This document shows, piece after piece, positions 17,958 to 26,562 of a stretch of 64,000 bases of DNA. Every line of letters starts with the position of its first letter. Position 1 is the stretch's first letter. This DNA is from CF-39 sp035651155 (GTDB lineage Bacteria > Chloroflexota > Limnocylindria > P2-11E). The notes beneath the pieces are model-generated. The model searched no databases and was not told the DNA's origin. It saw nothing but the letters and a program-made list of their open reading frames with translations. Both the position numbers and the translations under genes were made by a program. The DNA lies in contig DASRGG010000023.1 in NCBI GenBank assembly GCA_035651155.1, positions 14,218 to 78,217 of the forward strand, read 5' to 3'.

Positions 17958-19762
17958 CGCGCTCCCGGGAGCGGATCGGGCTCGCGGCGATCCTCCTCGT
18001 CGCGGTCGCCGTCCGCGTCCCTGGACTGGGGCTCCCGCTCATCGAATGGCACGGATGGCGCCAGACGCAGACGGCGTTCACCGCGCTCTGGCTGCGTGAC
18101 CATCCCTTCGATCTGTTCCACGCGCAGCTTCCGATCTTTGGTCCACCGTTCGAAGCGCCCATGGAGCTCCCCCTATTCCAATGGCTCGGCGCGCTGGTGA
18201 TGCATTTGGGCGTCGAGCCCGACACGGCGATGCGCGTCACGGGTCTCGCCACGTTCATCCTGACCGCGGTACTGCTGTGGGTCCTCCTCCGCCGCTACGC
18301 GGGCTCCGCCGCCGCGTTCGTCGCGCTGGCCGCGTTCCTCTTCGTCCCCATCAACCTGCTGTTCGGGAAGGGCTCGCTGCCCGAATATCTCGCCACGGCG
18401 GGCGCACTGGGCTGGCTCCTGGCGGGTCTGCGCTGGCGCGAGGCAGGACGGGGTCGCTGGTACGCGATCGCTTTCATCGCGGGGACCGTGGGGATGCTTG
18501 CGAAGCCGACGACGCCGCTGTTTTGGACGGTGCCCCTCGTCCTCGCGCCCGCCGGCACCGGCGGCGCGGGCGTCGCCTCGTGGCTCCGGCAGCGTCTCGA
18601 TCCGCGGCTCATCGCTCTCGTGCTCGCACCCGTCGCGATCGCGTACGCGTGGACCACGTACGCGGACGGTGTGAAGAGCGGCCAGATCGCGGCCGCGTTC
18701 CTCGCGTCGACCTCGGACTTCAGCCGGCACTTCTATTACTCGGACCTGAAGGAGCGCACCGACCCCGCGATCTGGGCCCGCATCGACGACTGGGTTCGCG
18801 ACCTCGTGATCGGCGCGGGCCTCCTCCCGTTCGCCGTGCTCGGCGTGTGGGCCGCGGTCCGGTCGGAGCGGCGCCTCCTGTGGATCGGCGCGACGCTGGC
18901 GGCGCTGCTCGCGATCGCGCTCTTCTTCGGCGGCTACTTCAAGCACGACTACTACTGGACCGCGGTGACGCCGGAGGCGGCGATCCTCGTCGGCCTCGGC
19001 GCGTCGTGGCTGTGGCACCGGTCGCGCGGCTGGCCGCTGCGCACGGGCGTCGCGCTGACGCTCGTGCTCGCCTCGCTCGTCACGCTGCAGCACGGGGAGG
19101 AGGAATGGCGGCGCGCGTATCCGCCGCTCGACGACTTCGAGGGCGTGCTCGCGCGCGCACATGAGCTCGCGACGCTCACGCGGTCGGACGACCTCGTCGT
19201 CGTGCTCGGCCGCGGCTTCGATCCGGATCTGCTGTATTACGCTCGGCGCAGGGGCGCGATGATCACCATCGAGAACGCGGGTCCGCCTCTCTACCGCTCG
19301 CTCGCCGCCGGACCGTACCGCGCGTTCTTCAGCTGGGATCCCGCGCACGACGCGATCGACATCGTGCGCTGGTGGCCGTGGGATGGGCTCGTCGGACCGC
19401 ACACCTACGCCATCGGTGCGTCGCCCGGGGACCTGCGCGGCGCCCGCGTCACCGCGACCGACGACGGCGGCGCATACGACCTGCGCTCGCGTGACGCGCG
19501 GCCGCTCACGACCGAGGCGCTCCGTGTCCCGTGCGACCTCGTGAGCCACGCCGTGCCGGCCGGACGGGCCGGAACGTGGCTGCGGCTGCGCCCCGATCCG
19601 TTCGCGCGCGTGTGGCTCACACCCCTGCTCGCGCCGCAGGCCGTGCGCACCGTCGTGACCGTCGATCCAGCCATCTACGCCGGGCAGGAGCAGATCGCGC
19701 TCTACTGCGATGGCGCGCCCGAGATCGTCGTCGATGGGCTCCTCGACGCGCCACCGCCGTGA
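17945..19762 (+). CDS. GT39-like membrane glycosyltransferase, copy A
   Basis: 605 residues. Polytopic N-terminal ~400 residues with the GT39/ArnT-like signature at the first outer loop (LIEWHGWRQTQTAFTALWL), then a soluble C-terminal region with RGFDPDLLYYARRRG and SWDPAHDAIDIVRWW. These enzymes use polyprenyl-phosphate sugars on the outer face. ATG start overlaps the upstream gene by 13 bp. About half-identical by eye to the next gene, so a tandem duplication. Acceptor unknown. Confidence 0.82.
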   Translation: MAFLTRSRERIGLAAILLVAVAVRVPGLGLPLIEWHGWRQTQTAFTALWLRDHPFDLFHAQLPIFGPPFEAPMELPLFQWLGALVMHLGVEPDTAMRVTGLATFILTAVLLWVLLRRYAGSAAAFVALAAFLFVPINLLFGKGSLPEYLATAGALGWLLAGLRWREAGRGRWYAIAFIAGTVGMLAKPTTPLFWTVPLVLAPAGTGGAGVASWLRQRLDPRLIALVLAPVAIAYAWTTYADGVKSGQIAAAFLASTSDFSRHFYYSDLKERTDPAIWARIDDWVRDLVIGAGLLPFAVLGVWAAVRSERRLLWIGATLAALLAIALFFGGYFKHDYYWTAVTPEAAILVGLGASWLWHRSRGWPLRTGVALTLVLASLVTLQHGEEEWRRAYPPLDDFEGVLARAHELATLTRSDDLVVVLGRGFDPDLLYYARRRGAMITIENAGPPLYRSLAAGPYRAFFSWDPAHDAIDIVRWWPWDGLVGPHTYAIGASPGDLRGARVTATDDGGAYDLRSRDARPLTTEALRVPCDLVSHAVPAGRAGTWLRLRPDPFARVWLTPLLAPQAVRTVVTVDPAIYAGQEQIALYCDGAPEIVVDGLLDAPPP

Positions 19763-21564
19763 GATCCGCCGCGCTGGTCATCGCCACGGTCGCCCTCGCG
19801 CTCGCGGCACGGCTGCCGAGCCTCGGTCAGCCCCTGCTCGAGGAGCACGGCTTCCGGCAGACCTGGACGGCGTACACCGCGCTCGTCTATCGCGACGCGG
19901 GCATCGACCTGCTGCATCCCCAGCTGCCGGTCTTCGGCCCGCCGTTCTTGCACCCACAGGAGTTCCCGCTGTTCCAGGCGTTCGCGGCGCTCCTCATGGA
20001 CGCGGGCGTCGCGCCTGATCTCGCGATGCGCCTTACCGCGCTCGGGTGCTTCGCCGCGACCGCGGGCGCGCTCTTCGGGCTCGTGCGCTACGTCTCCGGC
20101 GTCCGCGCCGCGGCGATCGCGGTCCTCTTCTTCGTGGCCACGCCCTTTGGGCTGGTGTGGAGCCGCGCGTCGCTCATCGAGTACCTCGCGACCGCGGGCA
20201 CCGTGGCGTACCTCTGGATGGGCATCCGGTATCGCGACGATCGCTCGTGGCGCTCCTTCGCGTTCGCGCTGGCCGCGGGCGTCGTCGGTGTGCTGGTCAA
20301 GCCGACGACGGGCGTGTTCGGCGCGATCCCGCTCGCGCTCTATCGGTCGTGCCGCGACCGACGCGGCTGGCGTGCCTGGCTCCGCGATCGCCGCGATCCC
20401 CGGCTCGTCGTGCTCGGCCTCGCACCGACGGCCCTCGCCATCGCCTGGACGGCGATGGCGGACGTGTACTTCCGCGGAAAGCTCGCGACGCAGTTCCTCG
20501 CTCCGAGCAACCTGCGCGACTACTTCCTCGATCTGACGATCGGCCGGGGGAACGCCGACGCCTGGGGGCTCATCGCGCACGAGTTCGCCTTCTCGGTGGT
20601 CGGTCTGCCGTTCCTGCTCGTCCTCGCCGTCGGCATGGTCGTGGCGTGGCGCGGGCACGCTCGGGCCTTCTGGGCCGGGATGGGCCTCGCGGTCGCCCTC
20701 GCGGTCCTCATCTTCTACGGCGGGTATCGCCGCCACGACTATTACCAAGCCGCGATCTCGCCGCAGATCGCGGCGTTCATCGGGGTCGGCGGCGCATGGC
20801 TCCTCGCGCGAACGCTGTCCTATCGCCGCTGGGCGGCGGTCACGCTCGGCGTGGCGGCGATCGGGTCGCTCGGTCTCGTGTACCTGATGGAGGCGGATCG
20901 GTGGCAGCGCATCTACGTACCGGTCGCCGACCCCGAAGGTGCGCTCGCGCCGGCGCGAGAGCTCGCCGCCCTCAGCCGCCCCGACGATCTCGTCGTCATG
21001 ATCGGGCGCGGCTGGGACCCCGACGTCCTGTACTACGCGCGACGGCAGGGTCTGCTCCTCACGTACGAGAACGGCACCCCGCAGCTCTATCGCACGCTTC
21101 CGTCGCAGGGCTATCGGGTCTTCTTCAGCCTCGATCCGGCGCACGACGCGACGGACATCATGCGCTGGTGGACATGGAACGGCGCTGTCGGGCCGCGGAC
21201 GTACGAGATCGGTGCCGATCCGCGGGCGCTCGCGCGATCCGCGATCCTGTCGACCGACGACGCCACGGCCTTCGACGCGGCCGCTTCGCGCGGGCGCCCA
21301 CTGGCGGGCGCGCCGTCCGCGATCGCCTGTGACGGCCACGGCGTGACCGTGCCCGTCGATCCCTCGGGCACGTGGCTCCTCACGAGCGCGCCCGCCGGGA
21401 CGATCGTCTCGCTCGATCTCCTCGAAGGCCCGCTCCCGATTCGCCGCGTCTTCGTTCTCACACCGCAGTCGATGTACGGACGGTCGACCATCACGGCGAG
21501 CTGTTATGGACCGGGATCACTCAGCATCGAGCGCGTGGTGGCGGCGCCACCGCCGGCACGATGA
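19759..21564 (+). CDS. GT39-like membrane glycosyltransferase, copy B
   Basis: 601 residues, paralogous to copy A throughout: LLEEHGFRQTWTAYTALVYRD replaces LIEWHGWRQTQT, and RGWDPDVLYYARRQG and SLDPAHDATDIMRWW match the C-terminal region. The GTG start overlaps the preceding stop by 4 nt. Retention of two copies suggests different donors or acceptors (inference). Confidence 0.82.
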   Translation: MRSAALVIATVALALAARLPSLGQPLLEEHGFRQTWTAYTALVYRDAGIDLLHPQLPVFGPPFLHPQEFPLFQAFAALLMDAGVAPDLAMRLTALGCFAATAGALFGLVRYVSGVRAAAIAVLFFVATPFGLVWSRASLIEYLATAGTVAYLWMGIRYRDDRSWRSFAFALAAGVVGVLVKPTTGVFGAIPLALYRSCRDRRGWRAWLRDRRDPRLVVLGLAPTALAIAWTAMADVYFRGKLATQFLAPSNLRDYFLDLTIGRGNADAWGLIAHEFAFSVVGLPFLLVLAVGMVVAWRGHARAFWAGMGLAVALAVLIFYGGYRRHDYYQAAISPQIAAFIGVGGAWLLARTLSYRRWAAVTLGVAAIGSLGLVYLMEADRWQRIYVPVADPEGALAPARELAALSRPDDLVVMIGRGWDPDVLYYARRQGLLLTYENGTPQLYRTLPSQGYRVFFSLDPAHDATDIMRWWTWNGAVGPRTYEIGADPRALARSAILSTDDATAFDAAASRGRPLAGAPSAIACDGHGVTVPVDPSGTWLLTSAPAGTIVSLDLLEGPLPIRRVFVLTPQSMYGRSTITASCYGPGSLSIERVVAAPPPAR

Positions 21565-22790
21565 CCATCGACCGGGGCAGCGCCATCTGGCATGCTGCGG
21601 GCATCGACCTCGATCTCGTCGTCGTCGGCGGTGCGGGGCACGTGGGGCTGCCGCTCAGCCTCGCGTTCGCCTCGACCGGCATGCGCGTCGGCATCTACGA
21701 CACCGACCGCTCCGCGCTCGCGCGCATCGCGCATGGCGAGGTGCCGTTCGCCGAGCGCGGCGCACCCGAGCTCCTCGGCGGGATGCTCGCCGCCGATCGT
21801 CTCGTCTTCTCCTCCTCGCCGGACATGCTCGGCAAGACCGAGAGCGTCGTGGTCGTCATCGGCACGCCGATCGACGAGTTCCTCAATCCCCGCCTCGCCG
21901 CGATGCGCGAGGCGATCCGTGATCTCGCGCCGTACGTGCGGGACGGCGCGCTCGTCGTGCTGCGCAGCACGGTGTTCCCCGGGACCACCGCCGTCGTCGC
22001 GGACGCGTTCGCCGATGCGGGGAAGACGGTGGACGTCGCGATGTGCCCGGAACGGATCGTCGAGGGACAGGCGCTCGAGGAGCTCCGGCATCTGCCGGAG
22101 ATCATCGGCGCCGACACCGATCGCGCCGCCGAGCGCGCCGAGCGGCTCTTCACGCGCCTGCAGCCGCGCACGGTTCGCGTCTCGACGCGCGAGGCGGAGC
22201 TCGCGAAGCTCCTCACGAACACGTGGCGCTACATGAAGTTCGCGGTGGCGAACCAGTTCTTCATGCTCGCCCACCAGTCCGGCGTCGACTACACGAACGT
22301 GCTGCGGGCGATCAAGGAGGACTACCCGCGCGCCGCGGACCTGCCCGGCCCGGGCTTCGCCGCCGGACCGTGCCTCTTGAAGGACACCATGCAGCTCGCG
22401 GCGTTCGCGCAGGACCACTTCCCGCTCGGGCACTCGGCGATGCAGATCAACGAGGGCCTGCCGGCGTACGTCGTCTCGGTCATGGAGAAGCGCTTCCATC
22501 CGCTGCGCGGGAAGCGTGTCGGCATCCTGGGCATGGCCTTCAAGGCCGAGTCCGACGATCCGCGTGCCTCGCTCTCCTACAAGCTGCGGCGGCTGCTCCT
22601 CTGGGCCGGCGCGGATGTGCGCTGCACCGATCCGTACGTTCGCGACGAGGCGCTCGTGCCGCTGGACGAGGTGCTGGCGACGAGCGACATCCTCGTGCTC
22701 GGTGTCCCGCACCGCGCGTATCGCGACCTCGCGCTCGACGGAGAACATCTCGTCGACGTCTGGGGCGCGTCCGGCGCGATCCGCGTCTGA
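21561..22790 (+). CDS. UDP-glucose/GDP-mannose-type nucleotide-sugar dehydrogenase
   Basis: 409 residues. N-terminal Rossmann site VVGGAGHVGLPLSLAFA, central helical domain, catalytic Cys region GPGFAAGPCLLKDTMQL (usual form GFGGxCLPKD) and the C-terminal domain with ILGMAFKAESDDPRASLSYKL. Oxidises a nucleotide sugar to its uronate with two NAD+. The closest fit by motif is the UDP-ManNAc/UDP-hexose dehydrogenase branch; the substrate is not determined. ATG overlaps the previous stop (ATGA). Confidence 0.9.
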   Translation: MTIDRGSAIWHAAGIDLDLVVVGGAGHVGLPLSLAFASTGMRVGIYDTDRSALARIAHGEVPFAERGAPELLGGMLAADRLVFSSSPDMLGKTESVVVVIGTPIDEFLNPRLAAMREAIRDLAPYVRDGALVVLRSTVFPGTTAVVADAFADAGKTVDVAMCPERIVEGQALEELRHLPEIIGADTDRAAERAERLFTRLQPRTVRVSTREAELAKLLTNTWRYMKFAVANQFFMLAHQSGVDYTNVLRAIKEDYPRAADLPGPGFAAGPCLLKDTMQLAAFAQDHFPLGHSAMQINEGLPAYVVSVMEKRFHPLRGKRVGILGMAFKAESDDPRASLSYKLRRLLLWAGADVRCTDPYVRDEALVPLDEVLATSDILVLGVPHRAYRDLALDGEHLVDVWGASGAIRV

Positions 22791-23809
22791 TGCGGATCCT
22801 CGTCACCGGCGCGGGCGGCTTCATCGCCGGCTACCTCATCCCCGAGCTGCTCGCCGCCGGGCACGAGGTGATCGGCCTCGACAACGAGAGCAAGTACGGA
22901 CCCGTGCGCCGGTCGTTCGACACGCACCCCCGCTACACGGCGGTGCGCGGCGACGCGAGGGACGCGGAGCTCCTCGGCAAGCTCGCGCGGGACTGCGACC
23001 AGCTCGTCGCCGGCGCCGCGATGATCGGCGGCATCGCGTACTTCCACGACTTCGCGTACGACCTGCTCGCGGAGAACGAGCGCATCAGCGCCGCGACGTT
23101 CGACGCCGCCATCGCGGCGCACCGGGATGGGCGCCTCTCGCGCATCGTGGTGATCTCCAGCTCGATGGTCTTCGAATCCGCGACCGTGTTCCCGACGCCC
23201 GAGGGCGCGGAGAAGATCAGCCCGCCGCCACGCTCGACCTACGGGTTCCAGAAGCTCGCGACCGAATACTTCGCGCAGGGCGCGTACGAGCAGTACGGGC
23301 TTCCGTACACGATCGTCCGTCCCTTCAATTGCGTCGGCATCGGCGAGCGCCGCCCGCTGCGCGCCGCGGAGATGACCGCCGGCAACCGCCGGCAGGCGCT
23401 CTCGCACGTCGTGCCCGACCTCGTGCAGAAGGTCCTCGCGGGCCAGGACCCGCTTCACATCCTTGGGGATGGCTCGCAGGTCCGTCACTACACGTACGGC
23501 GGGGACATCGCGCGCGGCATCCGTCTCGCGATGGAGTCCGCCGCCGCGCTGAACGACGACTTCAACATCTCGACCGCCGAGGGCGTCACCGTGCGCGAAC
23601 TCGCAGCGCGGATCTGGCGGAAGATCAGGGGCGACGTCCCGCTGCGCCTGGTGAGCGACCCCGCGTTCGAGCACGACGTGCGGCTGCGCGTCCCGGACGT
23701 GACGAAGGCGAAGCGCGTCCTCGGCTTCGAGGCCGCCACGAGCCTCGATCACGCGCTCGACGAGGTCATCGCGTGGCTGCGCGCCGAGACACCCGCCGGG
23801 GCTGCCTAG
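22790..23809 (+). CDS. NAD-dependent nucleotide-sugar epimerase/dehydratase
   Basis: 339 residues, extended short-chain dehydrogenase fold. NAD site VTGAGGFIAGYLIPELL, catalytic Tyr-x3-Lys in STYGFQKLATEYF, and the family segment YTIVRPFNCVGIGE. C-terminal half contains HILGDGSQVRHYTYGGDIARGI, typical of UDP-sugar 4-epimerases and decarboxylases. One-base overlap with the dehydrogenase upstream suggests sequential steps on the same sugar. Confidence 0.88.
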   Translation: MRILVTGAGGFIAGYLIPELLAAGHEVIGLDNESKYGPVRRSFDTHPRYTAVRGDARDAELLGKLARDCDQLVAGAAMIGGIAYFHDFAYDLLAENERISAATFDAAIAAHRDGRLSRIVVISSSMVFESATVFPTPEGAEKISPPPRSTYGFQKLATEYFAQGAYEQYGLPYTIVRPFNCVGIGERRPLRAAEMTAGNRRQALSHVVPDLVQKVLAGQDPLHILGDGSQVRHYTYGGDIARGIRLAMESAAALNDDFNISTAEGVTVRELAARIWRKIRGDVPLRLVSDPAFEHDVRLRVPDVTKAKRVLGFEAATSLDHALDEVIAWLRAETPAGAA

Positions 23810-23810
23810 C

Positions 23811-24461
23811 GTGCGCGCCGACGAGGTCTACGCGCGGCGCTTCCCGGAGGCGGAGGCGCGCGCCAAGGACGCGCTCTGGCGCGAGATCGCGCGGTGGCTG
23901 CAGCGCTTCGTGCCGCGCGACGCCGTGGTGCTGGATCTCGCGTGCGACCGCGGCTACTTCATCCGCAACATCGCCGCGCGCGAGCGGTGGGCCACGGACC
24001 TGCGCGACATGCGCGCGGACGTGGGGGAGGACGTCCACTTCGTCCGCTCGGACGGTCTGCGGCTCGCGGAGATCCTCCCGCGCGCGGACTTCGACGTCGC
24101 GTTCACGAGCAACTACCTCGAGCACCTGCCGAGCGCGGACGCGGTCGTCGAGCAGCTGCGCGTGATGCGCGGGCTCCTGAAGCCCGGTGGCCGCGCGATC
24201 GTCCTCCAGCCGAACGTCGCGCTCGTCGGCGGCGTGTACTGGGACTTCATCGATCACAAGGTCGCCCTCACCGACCGCAGCCTGGTCGAGGCGGCGGAGC
24301 TCGCGGGGCTGCGCACGGAGCGCGTGATCCGGCGGTTCCTGCCGTACTCGACGAAGGGACGCCTGCCGCGAGCGCCCGCGCTCGTGCGCGCGTACCTCGC
24401 GTTCCCGCCCGCGTGGGCGCTGCTCGGAAAGCAGACGCTGTACGTCGGCACCCGCGAATGA
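23811..24461 (+). CDS. Class I SAM-dependent methyltransferase
   Basis: 216 residues. Motif I is VVLDLACDRGYFIRNIA (usual form DxGCGxG), followed by ADFDVAFTSNYLEHLPSAD and VMRGLLKPGGRAIVLQPN, the common post-motifs of glycan and lipid methyltransferases. GTG start 1 nt after the epimerase stop. Probably methylates a sugar or lipid carrier of the operon product (inference). Confidence 0.85.
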   Translation: MRADEVYARRFPEAEARAKDALWREIARWLQRFVPRDAVVLDLACDRGYFIRNIAARERWATDLRDMRADVGEDVHFVRSDGLRLAEILPRADFDVAFTSNYLEHLPSADAVVEQLRVMRGLLKPGGRAIVLQPNVALVGGVYWDFIDHKVALTDRSLVEAAELAGLRTERVIRRFLPYSTKGRLPRAPALVRAYLAFPPAWALLGKQTLYVGTRE

Positions 24462-25174
24462 GCGTCGCGCCCGTCCTCAGCATCGTGCTCCCCGTCTTCA
24501 ACGAGGCCGACAGCATCACCCCGGTGCTGCGGGGACTCGTGGCGTCGGTGCGCACGCCGCACGAGATCCTCGTCGTCTATGACTTCGACGAGGACACCAC
24601 CGTGCCCGTCGTGCGCGGCCTCGCCGCCGAGCTGCCGCGCGTGCGCCTGCATCGCAACACCCGCGGTCGGGGCGTGCTGAACGCGATGCGGGCGGGGATC
24701 GAGGCGTCGCGCGGGGAGCTCGTGCTCATCTCGATGGCCGACGGCTCCGACGAGCCGGAGGTCGTCGATCGCATGGTCGCGCTAGCGAACGGCGGCGCCG
24801 ACGTCGTCGCGGCGAGCCGCTACATGCGCGGCGGGCGCCAGATCGGCGGGCCGCGCCTGAAGACGCTCCTCAGCCGGCTCGCGGGCCTCTCGCTGCACCG
24901 GCTCGCGGGCCTCCCGATCCACGACGCGACGAGCAACTTCCGTCTGTACCGGCGCGCCTACCTCGAGAGCGTGCGCATCGAGAGCCGCTCGGGCTTCGAG
25001 CTCGCGCTCGAGCTCACGGTGAAGGCGCATCGCGCCGGTCGCCGCCTGGCGGAGGTGCCGACGACCTGGCGCGATCGCACCGCGGGGACGAGCCGGTTCG
25101 AGCTGCGGCGCTGGCTCCCGCAGTACCTGCGCTGGTACCTGCTCGCGTTCGGTCCGCGCGGTCTTCCGCGATGA
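24458..25174 (+). CDS. Family 2 glycosyltransferase (DPM-like, soluble)
   Basis: 238 residues. Start of the GT-A fold LSIVLPVFNEADSITPVLRGL, then DFDEDTTVPVV, and MADGSDEPEVVDRM in place of the DxD/D-A-D site. Resembles dolichol-phosphate-mannose synthase-type enzymes that load sugars on polyprenyl phosphate, which would feed the GT39 enzymes. No membrane helices. ATG overlaps the preceding TGA. Confidence 0.85.
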   Translation: MSVAPVLSIVLPVFNEADSITPVLRGLVASVRTPHEILVVYDFDEDTTVPVVRGLAAELPRVRLHRNTRGRGVLNAMRAGIEASRGELVLISMADGSDEPEVVDRMVALANGGADVVAASRYMRGGRQIGGPRLKTLLSRLAGLSLHRLAGLPIHDATSNFRLYRRAYLESVRIESRSGFELALELTVKAHRAGRRLAEVPTTWRDRTAGTSRFELRRWLPQYLRWYLLAFGPRGLPR

Positions 25175-26346
25175 GCGAGCTCGAGCTGTCGATCGTCGTC
25201 CCGTGCCTCGACGAGGAGGCCACCGTCGGCGACGTGGTGGCGACGGGGATCGCCTCGCTCGCGCGTCTCGGCGTGCGCGGCGAGGTGGTCGTCGCGGACA
25301 ACGGCTCAGCCGACCGCTCCCGCGAGGTCGCGCGCGCCGCCGGCGCGCGCGTCGTGGACGTGCCGACGCGCGGGTACGGCGCCGCGCTGCTCGCGGGCAT
25401 CGGCGCCGCGCGCGGGACGTACGTGCTCATGGCCGACGCGGACGACTCGTACGACCTCGGCGCGATCGATCCCTTCGTGAGGGCGCTGCGCGCCGGGAAC
25501 GACCTCGTGATGGGGGATCGCTTCGCCGGCGGCATCGAGCGCGGCGCGATGCCGGCGCTCCATCGGTACGTCGGCAATCCGGTGCTCTCGTTCGTGGCGC
25601 GGCTCTTCTTCGGCGGCAGCACGAGCGACTTCCACTGCGGCATGCGCGCGTTCCGGCGCGACGCGATCCTCGCCCTCGATCTGCGCACGACCGGGATGGA
25701 GTTCGCGAGCGAGATGGTGGTGAAGGCGCATCTCGCGCGCCTGCGCATCGCCGAGGTGCCGACCGTCCTGCGGCGGGATCGGCGTCCGCGCCGCCCGCAC
25801 CTGCGGACCTGGCGCGACGGCTGGCGCCACCTGCGCTTCCTCCTGCTCTACAGCCCGCGCTGGCTCTTCCTGTACCCGGGCCTCGTCCTCATCGCGATCG
25901 GCACGCTCGTGGGCGCGCGGCTGCTCCTCGGTCCGTTCGCCGTCGGCCGGGTGAGCTTCGACGTCCACACCTTCGTCTACGCGGCCGCCGCGATCATCGT
26001 CGGCTTCCAGGCGGTGACGTTCGCGGTGTTCACAAAGGTCTTCGCGATCAGCGAGGGGCTCCTGCCGGACGATCCGCGCTTCGGCCGCCTCTTCCGCGTG
26101 GTCACGCTCGAGACCGGGCTCGCCGTCGGCTTCGCCCTCGTCGTCGTGGGCCTCGGCTGCGGCGTGCTCGCGCTCCGGGTCTGGTCCGAGGCGGGCTTCG
26201 GCTCGCTCGCGGACGAGTCGTCGACCACGCTCCGGCTCGCGATCGTCTCCGCGACGGCCCTCGCGCTCGGCTTCGAGACGGTGCTCGCGAGCTTCTTCCT
26301 CTCCGTGCTCGGCCTCAGGCGCCGCGGCGCCACGCCGCCGGCCTAG
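25171..26346 (+). CDS. Family 2 glycosyltransferase with C-terminal membrane helices
   Basis: 391 residues. GT2 domain with LSIVVPCLDEEATVGDVV, VVADNGSADRSREVA and the metal site MADADDSYDL; FHCGMRAFRRDAIL and MEFASEMVVKAH are typical of polyprenyl-phosphate glucosyl/mannosyltransferases. Four hydrophobic segments after residue ~235 anchor it. ATG overlaps the preceding stop by 4 nt. Last gene of the operon. Confidence 0.88.
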   Translation: MSELELSIVVPCLDEEATVGDVVATGIASLARLGVRGEVVVADNGSADRSREVARAAGARVVDVPTRGYGAALLAGIGAARGTYVLMADADDSYDLGAIDPFVRALRAGNDLVMGDRFAGGIERGAMPALHRYVGNPVLSFVARLFFGGSTSDFHCGMRAFRRDAILALDLRTTGMEFASEMVVKAHLARLRIAEVPTVLRRDRRPRRPHLRTWRDGWRHLRFLLLYSPRWLFLYPGLVLIAIGTLVGARLLLGPFAVGRVSFDVHTFVYAAAAIIVGFQAVTFAVFTKVFAISEGLLPDDPRFGRLFRVVTLETGLAVGFALVVVGLGCGVLALRVWSEAGFGSLADESSTTLRLAIVSATALALGFETVLASFFLSVLGLRRRGATPPA

Positions 26347-26353
26347 TGCATTT

Positions 26354-26370
26354 GGTGTAGCCGGAACACC
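26354..26370 (+). terminator. Short hairpin after the glycan operon
   Basis: GGTGT-N7-ACACC inverted repeat 7 nt after the operon stop. No T-run follows, so it may be a pause or a weak terminator. Confidence 0.3.
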
Positions 26371-26473
26371 ATGTCGCCCTGCCCCATGCGGATGGTCGGA
26401 GTGGGACTTCCTCGCCCCTGTTCGGTGGGCACGCGGGGCCTACCGTAGTCGGCGACTCGGGTGGTGGCCCGAG

Positions 26474-26553
26474 CCCAGCACGAAACGGCAAACCCGTCGC
26501 GAGGCGGGGACGCAAAGCCTCCGGACTCACCGAGTTAGCGGGGTTACCGAAGC
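26474..26553 (+). ncRNA. Cyclic di-GMP-I (GEMM) riboswitch
   Basis: Matches the GEMM-I consensus in order: CACGAAACGGCAAACCC, a GC stem capped by a GCGA tetraloop, GGGGACGCAAAGCCTCCGG, a second short stem, and AGCGGGGTTACCGAAG. The conserved blocks GGCAAAC, GACGCAAAGCC and AGCGGGGTTACCG are all present. A TACCGT box (26441-26446) is a plausible -10. The aptamer ends 9 nt before the ATG of the peptidase, next to the ribosome site GAGGGTGG, so control is probably at translation initiation. Confidence 0.92.
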
Positions 26554-26562
26554 GAGGGTGGG

